This document shows positions 9,208-17,921 of a stretch of 64,000 nt of DNA, piece by piece. This stretch comes from Clostridiales bacterium UBA2432 (GTDB lineage: Bacteria > Bacillota > Clostridia > Lachnospirales > Vallitaleaceae). The stretch spans positions 8,014-72,013 of the forward strand of contig DDQW01000036.1 in the NCBI GenBank assembly GCA_002342805.1, written 5' to 3'. The notes under the pieces were generated by a model, which saw nothing but the letters and a program-made list of their open reading frames with translations, had not been told where the DNA came from and searched no databases. Positions within the stretch are counted from its first letter, which is position 1. Every line of letters starts with the position of its first letter. Made by a program: the position numbers and the translations under genes.

Positions 9208-10084
9208 TCAAGAGATGGGAGAAAATTCTCAAAGCAGTAGTCAACAAGTCGAAGATACAATAGAAAAAATTGGAAAATCAATCATACACCATGGAAAAAG
9301 CAGTGATCGAGTCTATATCATGAAATTTTATGAAGAAGATAGTGATGCACTATATAATCTTGTCAATACATTAGTGCATGAAAAAGGTTATACAAAAATC
9401 ATTGCTAAAGTTTCGGAAAAGTTGAAGCCGTATTTACTAGACAAAGACTTCCGAATTGAAGCCCATGTACCTAAATTTTATCAAGGTAGATCCGATGGCT
9501 ATTTTATGTCCTATTATACAGATCCAAAGCGACATACGAGTCAAGAGCTTGAGCGCATCAATGATGTTTTAGAAAAAGCGATTAGAAAAAAAGATGAAAC
9601 ACGTGAACCTCTTGTGCTTGATGCAGATACAGACATGATGAAACTTGAAAAGCGACATACAAAGGAAATGGCCAAGGTATATCAAGAGGTTTTTGATTCA
9701 TATCCGTTTCCAATATTTGACCCAGAGTATTTAGCTAAGACAATGGAAGAAAACATTATTTACTATGGTGTTTTTCATCATAAACAGCTCGTAGCCATTG
9801 CATCCGGTGAGACGGATTACAGTAACTTAAATGCAGAAATGACAGATTTTGCAACTTTACCCCAATATCGACGACAGGGCTACGGACAAGCACTTTTAGA
9901 AGCAGTTGAAAGTGCATTAAAACAAGAAGGATATCGTACGCTTTATACAATAGCGCGAGCAGTATCCTATGGTATGAATATTACCTTTGCAAAAAGCAAC
10001 TACGCCTACGGCGGGCGATTAATTAATAATACAGATATAGCCGGACAAATAGAAACGATGAATATTTGGTACAAGAATATTTAG
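9164..10084 (+). CDS. ablB: Beta-lysine N6-acetyltransferase
   Basis: This GNAT enzyme acetylates beta-lysine to N-epsilon-acetyl-beta-lysine, a compatible solute known from methanogens and some bacteria. The C-terminal half shows the acetyl-CoA motif ([16 protein letters not shown]), and pairing with ablA is the classical arrangement. The frame overlaps the end of ablA by 44 bases. AAGGAG at 9155-9160 supports a start at 9164 or at the ATG at 9173; a later ATG at 9215 has only a weak site. The length of about 300 residues fits the family. Confidence 0.9.
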   Translation: MKLMKNQNKNQLVFNQEMGENSQSSSQQVEDTIEKIGKSIIHHGKSSDRVYIMKFYEEDSDALYNLVNTLVHEKGYTKIIAKVSEKLKPYLLDKDFRIEAHVPKFYQGRSDGYFMSYYTDPKRHTSQELERINDVLEKAIRKKDETREPLVLDADTDMMKLEKRHTKEMAKVYQEVFDSYPFPIFDPEYLAKTMEENIIYYGVFHHKQLVAIASGETDYSNLNAEMTDFATLPQYRRQGYGQALLEAVESALKQEGYRTLYTIARAVSYGMNITFAKSNYAYGGRLINNTDIAGQIETMNIWYKNI

Positions 10085-10131
10085 TGCAAAATATAATCAA
10101 ATCAAATGAAACGATGAAAAGGAGATTTATT

Positions 10132-10923
10132 ATGAAGAAGTTTAACATGAAAGTAGTTTTATCAGCGGTACTTGTATTATCAATGGTTTTAATTGCAGGA
10201 TGTAGTAGTTCACCGGATACAACACTAGGTAAAATTGAAGAAGAAGGAACAATGACCTTTGCGATGACAGGCCAATATCCACCTTTTAACTTTATTAATG
10301 AGGATGGAGATATAGACGGTTTTGATATTGATATTGCCAAAGCGATTGCCGCAGAAATGGGCGTTGAAGCTGAACCGATTACAACGGCTTGGGACGGTAT
10401 CATCGGTGGTCTTGAAAGTAAGCGGTTTGACATGATTATCGGTAGTATGGCTGTAACCCCTGAACGATTGGAAAAAGTAGCTTTTTCAGATCCTTATTAT
10501 TATGACGGAGCGCAGTTTTTTGTACCGATGAACTCTGATATCGAAAGTATTGAAGATGTTAATGGAGGTACCGTTGGTGTTGTTACAGGGACAACCTTCC
10601 ATGACGCATTAAGTGAAATGGACAATGTGGGTGAAATCATGCAGTTTGAGTCAGATGTTGACAATTTCATGGCATTGGGACAAGGGCGTATGGATGGACT
10701 AGTTACAGCGAAATTTGTTGGACTTCAAGCTCCTGAAAAATATGATGTACAAATTCAGCCTGCAGGAAGTTTGTTATATGACGAAGAAATCGCCATTGCT
10801 ATTCGTCAAGAAGATGAAGACTTATTAAATGCAGTCAACGAAGCATTAGCAACCATCATAGACAACGGGACTTATGAAGAAATAAGTAACAAGTGGTTTG
10901 GTCTAAATATATTAGAAAAATAA
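10132..10923 (+). CDS. Amino-acid ABC transporter substrate-binding lipoprotein
   Basis: A 263-residue extracellular solute-binding protein of family 3. It begins with a lipoprotein signal whose lipobox ends at Cys24 (LIAGC), followed by a typical type II fold (TGQYPPFNF, then GFDIDIAKAIA). The start has AAAAGGAG seven bases upstream. It lies 47 bases after ablB and leads a permease and an ATPase, giving a complete importer. Because it sits in the abl operon, lysine is the natural candidate substrate; uptake of an osmolyte is another option. Neither is shown by the sequence. Confidence 0.93.
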   Translation: MKKFNMKVVLSAVLVLSMVLIAGCSSSPDTTLGKIEEEGTMTFAMTGQYPPFNFINEDGDIDGFDIDIAKAIAAEMGVEAEPITTAWDGIIGGLESKRFDMIIGSMAVTPERLEKVAFSDPYYYDGAQFFVPMNSDIESIEDVNGGTVGVVTGTTFHDALSEMDNVGEIMQFESDVDNFMALGQGRMDGLVTAKFVGLQAPEKYDVQIQPAGSLLYDEEIAIAIRQEDEDLLNAVNEALATIIDNGTYEEISNKWFGLNILEK

Positions 10924-10943
10924 AAAATAGGAGGCGTTAACCT

Positions 10944-11624
10944 TTGGAAGCATTTTTAGAAGCGGTACAAAGTTTTTTTGGAACAGTAATTCAATACGCC
11001 CCGAATTTTTTACCTGCAGTGTATTTAACACTGCAGTTATCTTTCTTTTCTATTCTATTAGGGACTCTTTTTGGATTAATTGTTACATCATTAAAATTAG
11101 TTAAATTGAAAGCACTACAAGTCATTGCCAATGTATATGTATCTATAGTCCGTGGAACGCCATTGTTACTTCAATTGTATTTTATATTTTATGGATTACC
11201 ACAACTAGGGCTTGAATTCGATGCATTTACATCAGCTGTTATTGGTTTGGCATTTCATAGTGGTGCCTATATTAGTGAAATTTTTAGAGGATCTATTGAG
11301 TCTATTGATTATGGGCAAAATGAAGCAGCAAGAGCCTTGGGAATGACTAAGATGCAAGCCTTTCGTTATGTTGTATTACCTCAAGCATTTAAGCGTTCAG
11401 TACCATCCTTGGGTAATCAATTTATCATTGCAGTTAAAGATTCATCACTTGCCAGTGTTATTACAATCACTGAGACGATTCTTATGGCTCGACAACTTGT
11501 GTCGGCAACATACGATCCATTTCCAATTTTATTCACAGCAGGAGTCTATTATTATGTGATTATTTCGATCTTAAGTTATCTCTTGAGACGTTTGGAAGGT
11601 AGGTTGAAAGTTAATGAAAGATAA
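10944..11624 (+). CDS. Amino-acid ABC transporter permease
   Basis: A 226-residue inner-membrane permease of the HisM/GlnP type. The EAA loop reads [22 protein letters not shown], here spread over residues 127-148. The start codon is TTG at 10944, chosen because AGGAGG lies nine bases upstream and the next residues (EAFLEAVQ) match the usual N-terminus. It overlaps the ATPase gene by 11 bases, a sign of translational coupling. Confidence 0.94.
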   Translation: MEAFLEAVQSFFGTVIQYAPNFLPAVYLTLQLSFFSILLGTLFGLIVTSLKLVKLKALQVIANVYVSIVRGTPLLLQLYFIFYGLPQLGLEFDAFTSAVIGLAFHSGAYISEIFRGSIESIDYGQNEAARALGMTKMQAFRYVVLPQAFKRSVPSLGNQFIIAVKDSSLASVITITETILMARQLVSATYDPFPILFTAGVYYYVIISILSYLLRRLEGRLKVNER

Positions 11625-12360
11625 GCCAATGATTCGAGTAGTTGGATTACATAAATATTTTGATGATCTAGAAGTATTAAAAGGCGTTGACTTAAGCGTC
11701 TATCCAGGTGAAGTGGTGAGTATTATCGGAGGAAGTGGATCCGGTAAAAGTACACTCCTTCGATGCATCAACTTCTTGGAGAAAAAAAATAAAGGTGACA
11801 TCTATATCGGCGAGAAAAAAATTGTTTCTGAAAAACATGATGTCAACCAATTGCGAGAGCGTGTTGGAATGGTTTTTCAACGATTCAATCTTTTTCCTCA
11901 CAAAACAGCATTACAAAATGTAATGATGGGGCCGATTGTCATTAAAAAAGAAGAAAAAGAAGACGCAAAAAAGAAGGCTTTAGCCTTATTGCATAAGGTT
12001 GGTTTAGACGACAAAGCGGATGTATATCCAGCCATGCTATCCGGTGGTCAACAACAGCGAGTGGCAATTGCGAGAGCCTTAGCCATGGAACCGGATGTAA
12101 TGCTCTTTGACGAGCCAACATCAGCCCTTGACCCAGAACTTGTCGGTGAAGTTCTTCAAGTAATCAAACAATTGGCAGATGAAGGAATGACCATGGTCAT
12201 AGTAACCCACGAGATGGCTTTTGCCAAAGAAGTCTCTGATAAAATCGTTTATCTTTACGAAGGAATCATTGCTGAAGTTGGAACACCTGAGGAAGTCTTC
12301 GACTTTCCAAAAGACGAAACATTAAAGAAATTCTTAGCAGGATTTTCATCACAAGAGTAA
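11614..12360 (+). CDS. Amino-acid ABC transporter ATP-binding protein
   Basis: A complete 248-residue import ATPase: Walker [10 protein letters not shown] near residue 39, the signature LSGGQQQR, Walker [13 protein letters not shown] and the H-loop VTHEM. It is the last gene of the ablAB-transporter operon, and the first base of a long hairpin element follows its stop codon. It is a close paralogue of the truncated ATPase at the left window edge. Confidence 0.95.
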   Translation: MKDKPMIRVVGLHKYFDDLEVLKGVDLSVYPGEVVSIIGGSGSGKSTLLRCINFLEKKNKGDIYIGEKKIVSEKHDVNQLRERVGMVFQRFNLFPHKTALQNVMMGPIVIKKEEKEDAKKKALALLHKVGLDDKADVYPAMLSGGQQQRVAIARALAMEPDVMLFDEPTSALDPELVGEVLQVIKQLADEGMTMVIVTHEMAFAKEVSDKIVYLYEGIIAEVGTPEEVFDFPKDETLKKFLAGFSSQE

Positions 12361-12548
12361 AAGTGCCCATGGATGAAATATGCGAAGTGTTATTTCGCTA
12401 AGAGTAATCTAGGCAATAAAAAAAGAAAGAGCATCGGATTCTAAACTCGCTGTCGCTCAGACAGTAGAATCCTTAACATGCTTTTTCTTTTTTTAATGCC
12501 AATTACTCTAAAGCTCATAACAAAACTTATATTTCATCCAAGGGCACA
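12361..12548 (+). repeat. Long imperfect hairpin element H1 (about 185 bp) abutting a stop codon
   Basis: The outer arms 12363-12381 and 12529-12547 match in 18 of 19 positions. Inside, 12401-12408 pairs with the ATTACTCT near 12502, 12412-12434 pairs with about 12478-12500 (21 of 23), and GGATTCT at 12436 pairs with AGAATCC at 12466. The tip between them (AACTCGCT...GCTCA...ACAG) is nearly identical to that of element H2. The hairpin begins right after the TAA of the ABC ATPase. It has no terminal T-run, so it is not a classical terminator. The rest of this gap (12549-12687) holds only a 7-bp stem at 12655-12683. Confidence 0.8.
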
Positions 12549-12687
12549 TAATAATAAGAAAAAACTTTACATTTAATGTTTAGGCATTTTCGATATGTGT
12601 AGATTGATTTATACATGTTGCGTTTTGTTATTAGCTCTACTTGATCTTCGTATTGTAGGCAAAGCTAAAATGTTTCTGCCTACTAAT

Positions 12688-14046
12688 TTATACAAAAATC
12701 AACGCCAACACAAAGACAAGAACGATGGTAGCAATTCCTTGAATCAAGGTAGCTATTGTTTGTGATTTATAAGCAGTGGATACATCCATTCCGCTGAATT
12801 CTGCAACAACCCAGAAGAAGCTGTCATTGGCATGGGAAACCGTCATTGCACCTGCGCCGATTGCCATTACGGTAAGAACTCTTCCTATTACTGACGCTAA
12901 TCCTAGTGCAGGAAGTAATGGTGCGACTAATGCTGAAGTTGTTACAAGTGCTACGGTCGAAGACCCTTGAGCAGTTTTTAGAGAGGCTGCAATGATGAAG
13001 GGGACTAAGATACCAATATTTAATGTTGTTAATGAGGAGCCAAGATAATCTCCAATGGGTGTTGAACTTAATACAGTACCAAATGCGCCACCGGCACCGG
13101 TAATCATAATAATAATTGCTGCATCTTTAAGGCCGTCACCAACCCAGCCAGATAAGGTTTCCTTGTTAAACTGAGGAAGCAATGCAAAAGCGAAAAAGAG
13201 ACCGATCATCAATGCATTAATTGGCTTACCAAGGAATGCGAAAAGGGTATATAGACCACCGTCCCCAAATGGTAATGTTGGGAAGTTTGCAATAGAACCT
13301 AATGTAATCAAAAGAATGGGTGCTAAAATCGGAGCAAAAGATTTAAAGGCACTAGGAAGCTTTCCGTATTCTTTGTGAATAACATCATAATCCATTTCAA
13401 GTGTTTCGTGATCTTCTGCAGAGGTGTATTTTTTGCCGGCAACTTTTGCCCACATATGACCGGCAAGCATGGTAACAATAGATACACCAAGACCAACTAA
13501 AATAACTAATCCCAATTGATCTTCTAAACCTAGATTTCCTGCAGCTGCGATGGGTCCTGGTGTTGGAGGAACTAATGTATGTGTCGCATATAATCCTGTT
13601 GCTAAGGACACGGACATCATAACACCGGAAACTTTGGATTTTTGAACGAGGGATTTTTTGAGTGAATTTAATATAACAAATCCGGAGTCACAAAATACCG
13701 GAATTGATACGATGTAACCGATTATACTCATGGCAAGACCGGGGCGTTTTTCACCAACCATTTTTAAAACAGTATCTGCCATGACAATAGCCGCACCGGA
13801 TTTTTCTAGTATTTTTCCGATGATGGTTCCTAAGATAATAACGATACCAATATAGGTAAGGATATTACCGAACCCTGAGCGAATGGTTGAGCCGATTTCT
13901 AGAACTTCCATTCCTGAAGCGAAAGCAACACCATAAGATGCAATAAGCAAAGCTAAAAATGGATGAATTTTAAATTTAGCGGTTGCCAATACAATAAAAG
14001 CAATTGATAAAACTAAAATAACGAGTAACATTGGTCCTTGTACCAT
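12688..14046 (-). CDS. GntP family permease (probable glycerate or gluconate:H+ symporter)
   Basis: A hydrophobic protein of 452 residues with about 12-14 membrane segments, typical of the GntP family (for example CDSGFVILNSLKKSL and the loop PPTPGPIAAAGNLG). The start at 14046 has GGAGG seven bases upstream; an earlier in-frame ATG at 14064 lacks a site. It follows the glycerate kinase gene by 22 bases. Family members import gluconate, glycerate or related sugar acids; the neighbour suggests glycerate. Confidence 0.93.
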   Translation of the reverse strand: MVQGPMLLVILVLSIAFIVLATAKFKIHPFLALLIASYGVAFASGMEVLEIGSTIRSGFGNILTYIGIVIILGTIIGKILEKSGAAIVMADTVLKMVGEKRPGLAMSIIGYIVSIPVFCDSGFVILNSLKKSLVQKSKVSGVMMSVSLATGLYATHTLVPPTPGPIAAAGNLGLEDQLGLVILVGLGVSIVTMLAGHMWAKVAGKKYTSAEDHETLEMDYDVIHKEYGKLPSAFKSFAPILAPILLITLGSIANFPTLPFGDGGLYTLFAFLGKPINALMIGLFFAFALLPQFNKETLSGWVGDGLKDAAIIIMITGAGGAFGTVLSSTPIGDYLGSSLTTLNIGILVPFIIAASLKTAQGSSTVALVTTSALVAPLLPALGLASVIGRVLTVMAIGAGAMTVSHANDSFFWVVAEFSGMDVSTAYKSQTIATLIQGIATIVLVFVLALIFV

Positions 14047-14068
14047 AATAAATCCTCCTAACAATAGT

Positions 14069-15196
14069 TTATAATAGTTTTGCTATATTCTGATAGGTTT
14101 GAAAGGCTAACTCACTTGCATTTTTTATAGCCTCCTCCAAAGGCATCGGATAACACATAATGCTAAAAGCCGCAGTCAAACCTTCATCATACATTTTTTC
14201 ATACCCATTACTTAATGAACCGACAACAGCAATGACTGGTACTCCATATTTTTTGCCTAATCTAGAAATCCCATATGGTAACTTTCCGTTTAGTGTTTGA
14301 TCATTCAACTGACCTTCTCCGGTAAAAATAAGATCGAAGTTTTCTTTTTCGATAATTTTTTCTAATTGAATGGTTTCGCTAATCATGTCAAATCCAGAAC
14401 CTGTTTTTGCATTTAAAAAGGCGATTAAACCGGCCCCCATTCCTCCCGCAGCTCCTGCTCCTGGGTAATCATTAACATCTTTATCCAAAAATTCAATAAT
14501 ACGCTGTCTGTAATTTGTCATACCTTTTTCAAGTGTTTCAAGCCGATCTGGTGTTCCGCCTTTTTGAGGGCCATAGACATAAGTGGCGCCTTTATGACCT
14601 GTAAGTGGATTGTCCACATCGCAGGCGACTAGAAATTCAACATCCATTAAGTCCTTGGAAACATTGGCGGAATCAATGGTTACAATCTTGTCTAGGAATT
14701 CTCCCCCATATCCAATTTCGACACCGTTTCGATCTAAAAAATGATAACCTAATGCTTGAAGCATGCCGACACCGCCATCATTGGTTGCGCTACCGCCAAT
14801 GCCCATGATGATTTTGCGGCAGTCTTGTTTGAGTGCATCAAGAATTAGCTGACCAGTTCCAAAACTTGTTGTTAATAAAGGATTCAATCGTTGGCTAGGT
14901 ACTAACATAATACCTGAAGCGCTGGACATTTCAATAACTGCTGTATGTTTGTCGCCTAGAATACCGTAAGTTGCGGACACTTCTTCACCAAGAGGGCCAA
15001 TAACATTAAGATTATGATATGTGCCCTTAGTTGCTTCAACTAAGGCTTCAACCGTACCTTCACCACCATCTGCCAAAGGGATTCCCATGACATTGGCTTT
15101 AGGTAAAACGGATGTAATTGCATCAGTAGCGATGTCACATATCTCTTTTGACGATAAACTTCCTTTAAAAGAGTCTGATGCTATAAGTATCTTCAT
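14069..15196 (-). CDS. Glycerate kinase (GlxK/GarK family)
   Basis: A cytoplasmic kinase that phosphorylates D-glycerate for entry into glycolysis. The N-terminus ILIASDSFKGSLSS and the motif IGGSATNDGGVGMLQALG are diagnostic. The 375-residue product fits the family. The start at 15196 is the second of two adjacent ATGs and has AAGGAG six bases upstream. It heads a two-gene unit with the GntP permease. The CdaR-like regulator just upstream ends in its own terminator, so the kinase probably has its own promoter in 15200-15330. Confidence 0.95.
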   Translation of the reverse strand: MKILIASDSFKGSLSSKEICDIATDAITSVLPKANVMGIPLADGGEGTVEALVEATKGTYHNLNVIGPLGEEVSATYGILGDKHTAVIEMSSASGIMLVPSQRLNPLLTTSFGTGQLILDALKQDCRKIIMGIGGSATNDGGVGMLQALGYHFLDRNGVEIGYGGEFLDKIVTIDSANVSKDLMDVEFLVACDVDNPLTGHKGATYVYGPQKGGTPDRLETLEKGMTNYRQRIIEFLDKDVNDYPGAGAAGGMGAGLIAFLNAKTGSGFDMISETIQLEKIIEKENFDLIFTGEGQLNDQTLNGKLPYGISRLGKKYGVPVIAVVGSLSNGYEKMYDEGLTAAFSIMCYPMPLEEAIKNASELAFQTYQNIAKLL

Positions 15197-15261
15197 CATT
15201 TTCTCCTTTCCTAAAATAAAAAACATAAAAATGACTAGTTTTATGACTGTGAAATATATCT

Positions 15262-15279
15262 TTGCATACATGTTGCATA
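15262..15279. promoter_or_regulatory. Direct repeat TTGCATA x2, possible regulator site
   Basis: Two copies of TTGCATA start 11 bases apart (about one helical turn) in the control region of the glycerate kinase operon, next to the CdaR-like gene. This is a candidate binding site; there is no direct support beyond spacing and position. Confidence 0.25.
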
Positions 15280-15330
15280 TATTTATTAGGATACGTGAAA
15301 AAGAATAAAAAAACATTATTCTTTGCCACA

Positions 15331-15375
15331 AAAAAACACAGCTATATTGTGCACTACGCACAATATAGCTGTGTT
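15331..15375 (-). terminator. Intrinsic terminator of the CdaR-like gene
   Basis: An 18-bp perfect stem (15335-15352 with 15358-15375) with a 5-base loop, followed on the minus strand by a run of six T. It lies just after the stop codon of the regulator gene and separates it from the glycerate kinase operon. Confidence 0.9.
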
Positions 15376-15384
15376 ATGAAAATG

Positions 15385-16551
15385 TTAGTTTCTTTTGCTA
15401 ATAATATATTCAGCGAAAAGATACCAATAGATACGATCACCAATCTGTTCCGTTGGATCCAGATGCAAAATTTCCTTTAACCTGTTCAAACGGAATAAAA
15501 TAGTATTGCGATGTAAAAACATATCTTTGGCGCACTGGCTCATATTCATATTGCTTTGATACATACAAACGACAGTTTCGGTCATGCCATTGATGGTTCT
15601 TAGCTTTTGGTAATCCTCTTCGAAAAAATGTTTTAAAACATTGTCAGAAGTTTTTGACAAGAAATAAGCCAGCAGATAGTCTTGAATAAAACCGAATTGA
15701 TCTTTTGAAGATTTCTTCATCTGATCCAGAACAAACTCTGCTTCATAATAACTGGATTTGATGTGATATATGTCGTCATAAAAGCTTCCGCAGGCAATGA
15801 GGTAAGCTCTTGATGTGTTCGTATTAATGATACGGACGAGTTCAAAAACATATTCGCGAAGATTTTCGGCTTCAATATCTACATCTAAGAAGTAAGATGC
15901 TTTTAATATGACAATGCGATTTGAAGAGACTACAGTTGAAATATCATTTTTATGATGGCGCTTATTTGATTTTATATGTTGATAGATAACTTGAATTTTT
16001 TCCTGTGTTGCAAAGGATGAATCATTACCGTCCGAGTCATTGAACTCCAAGACAATAGCATTGCGCCGTGTTGTCATGTCATACCCCAACTTGTCACCCC
16101 AATTAATGGTGGTGACAAGGGACTCGCGATCAGTCAGGTTAATCAACTCATTCAAGAAAAAAGTTTTGTCACTCTGACGATAGTACATTTTTTGTTTTAG
16201 GACTTCTTGTTCATACATCAATTCAATCATTGATTTGACAATATTCGACAAGTCATTTATCTCACTGGGAATTCCAGTGATGCCGATAATACCGATTAGG
16301 GTATTGTTGTGGTAAAAAGGTTGATTAATACCAGCTTTTACACCTTTATAGTGGTCCTCATCGATTGCGTGTATATCTACACGACGTTCCTCATCAGAGG
16401 CCTGTTTGCCTATTTTATGAAATGTCCCGATGCGATGTGGGTTTCCGCTTGCGATGATAATGCCATCGGTATCAATAATGTTGATATTGTAACCAATATC
16501 TTCAATGATTTTATTGACAAGTTTTTGCAGCATATCTCCATGAATTAACAT
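15385..16551 (-). CDS. CdaR family sugar-diacid regulator
   Basis: A 388-residue regulator. The N-terminal part is a sugar-diacid recognition domain (IDTDGIIIASGNPHRIG), and the C-terminus is the PucR-type helix-turn-helix (SQCAKDMFLHRNTILFRLNRLKEIL). CdaR proteins switch on glucarate, galactarate or glycerate use. The start has AAGGAG seven bases upstream. The gene follows the aldo/keto reductase by 13 bases and ends in a strong terminator before the glycerate kinase operon, its likely target. Confidence 0.92.
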   Translation of the reverse strand: MLIHGDMLQKLVNKIIEDIGYNINIIDTDGIIIASGNPHRIGTFHKIGKQASDEERRVDIHAIDEDHYKGVKAGINQPFYHNNTLIGIIGITGIPSEINDLSNIVKSMIELMYEQEVLKQKMYYRQSDKTFFLNELINLTDRESLVTTINWGDKLGYDMTTRRNAIVLEFNDSDGNDSSFATQEKIQVIYQHIKSNKRHHKNDISTVVSSNRIVILKASYFLDVDIEAENLREYVFELVRIINTNTSRAYLIACGSFYDDIYHIKSSYYEAEFVLDQMKKSSKDQFGFIQDYLLAYFLSKTSDNVLKHFFEEDYQKLRTINGMTETVVCMYQSNMNMSQCAKDMFLHRNTILFRLNRLKEILHLDPTEQIGDRIYWYLFAEYIISKRN

Positions 16552-16564
16552 GTACTAGCTCCTT

Positions 16565-17527
16565 TTATGGCATGGATACGCCTTTTGATTTGACTAAAAG
16601 TTCATACCATTCATCACGCGTTAGATCAACGTCAAATGCCTCCATTGCATTTTTAATACGTTCCGGTTTTGTGGTGCCAATAACTGGATTGATTTTTGCA
16701 GGATGTTTCATTAACCAAGATAAAACAATAGCATCAGGGGAAACCTTATACTTCTTAGCAAGTTTTGTAACCAGTTTTTTGGTTTCAAGTACTGTTTCAG
16801 CTGTATCTTTTTCTAAGGGTGCACCTGAATAGATACCACGAGCGAGTGGACTCCATGACTGCAAACTCACATTATTTAGAATACAATGTTCTAATGTTCC
16901 CAGTTGAAAATCAAGGCCTTTCCCGTGAGGATTATTAAAACCAATAGCACTATCAACAAACTCTGTTTTTCGAAGACTAAGTTCCAATTGATTAGCAACA
17001 ATTCTTCGACCGGTATAGACTTCAATCAGTTTCATTTGGTGATAATCCATGTTAGAAACACCGAGATTACGAATTTTACCGGAAATGAACAATTCATCAA
17101 TAGCTTTTTTAAGTTCATCACGATCACATAAAGGATCCGGTCGATGAAGAAGCAAAATATCTAAGTAATCCGTATTTAATCGATCTAAGATTCCATCCAC
17201 GGATTCAATGATATGCTTGTAAGAAAATTCAAAGCGTGATCCAAAATCAGAACCCCAAATATGTATGCCGACTTTTGACTGCAAAATAATATTTTCCCGA
17301 ATCTCCGGATGCTTTTTAAGATATTCTCCAAAAACAATTTCAGAACGACCGTTTTTATAAATATCTGCAAGATCAAAGAAGGTAATGCCTTCTTCAAGTG
17401 CAGTTTCAATAGCTTTTTCGCCCTCGATAAATTGTTCTTCCGTTAAGTCAAATGTTTCTTCCCAAGGGCCACCTAAGCCCATAGCCCCATAAATAATATA
17501 CTGTTCAGGTAATGCTTTCGTGTTCAT
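16565..17527 (-). CDS. Aldo/keto reductase (YdhF-like)
   Basis: A 320-residue NADPH-dependent oxidoreductase. The catalytic set is visible as FFDLADIY (Asp and Tyr), the lysine in LQSKVGI and the histidine in LLLHRPDPL. GGAGG lies seven bases before the start. It leads the CdaR-like gene, so it probably belongs to the same sugar-acid pathway, perhaps reducing a semialdehyde. The precise substrate is unknown. Confidence 0.9.
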   Translation of the reverse strand: MNTKALPEQYIIYGAMGLGGPWEETFDLTEEQFIEGEKAIETALEEGITFFDLADIYKNGRSEIVFGEYLKKHPEIRENIILQSKVGIHIWGSDFGSRFEFSYKHIIESVDGILDRLNTDYLDILLLHRPDPLCDRDELKKAIDELFISGKIRNLGVSNMDYHQMKLIEVYTGRRIVANQLELSLRKTEFVDSAIGFNNPHGKGLDFQLGTLEHCILNNVSLQSWSPLARGIYSGAPLEKDTAETVLETKKLVTKLAKKYKVSPDAIVLSWLMKHPAKINPVIGTTKPERIKNAMEAFDVDLTRDEWYELLVKSKGVSMP

Positions 17528-17603
17528 ACCAATACCTCCATAATCAAAACAAAATTATTGTGTCTCTATTATTATACACCTAATAGAAAGGCAAAGAAAG
17601 GTA

Positions 17604-17690
17604 AGTGCTCAAATAATAAATCTTTGCTGATCCATTTCATTAAGGAACTCTACAACTCATGAAAAAGCGCTGATTTATCACTTGAGCACT
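17604..17690. repeat. Imperfect hairpin H2b (87 bp)
   Basis: The outer arms 17604-17622 and 17672-17690 match in 17 of 19 positions. Inside, TTTCAT pairs with ATGAAA around a loop of about 18 bases. It shares the intergenic gap 17528-17921 with the larger element H2, so this gap is almost filled with hairpins. It has no terminal T-run. Confidence 0.65.
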
Positions 17691-17737
17691 CATATAATCG
17701 AGCGCGCTATTAACTTTTTGAGATCTCAATTTTAGGA

Positions 17738-17921
17738 AATAAGTGTCTATCAAATGTGAGTTTTTCATAAACATAGTGTTTCTTAGTGAAAGAAAAGGCA
17801 AATGCAAAGAAAGGATTCTGCTGTTTGAGCAAAGCGAGTTCAGAATCCGTTGCATTTGCCTTTTCTAAATGATAGAAACACTTCGTGAAATGAATCGACG
17901 AATATTTGATAGACATTTATT
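17738..17921 (-). repeat. Long imperfect hairpin element H2 (184 bp) abutting the degV stop codon
   Basis: Outer arms 17738-17755 and 17904-17921 pair with one wobble. Further in, AGTGTTTCT pairs with AGAAACACT, and a 17-base arm from AGAAAAGG pairs perfectly across the tip. GGATTCT and AGAATCC close the tip. In the degV direction the tip reads AACTCGCT...GCTCA...ACAG, as in H1, in the same orientation to its upstream gene. The first base of the element follows the degV stop codon. Confidence 0.8.

Noticed and set aside
12361..12548. H1 as an ordinary intrinsic terminator of the ABC operon
   Set aside because: The hairpin is far too long, and no T-run follows its 3' arm; the T-rich stretch lies inside the arm.
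17604..17921. Transposon-type MITE with target duplications
   Set aside because: No flanking direct repeats were found by eye, and the stems of H1 and H2 are different, so a simple mobile MITE is not supported, though it cannot be excluded.
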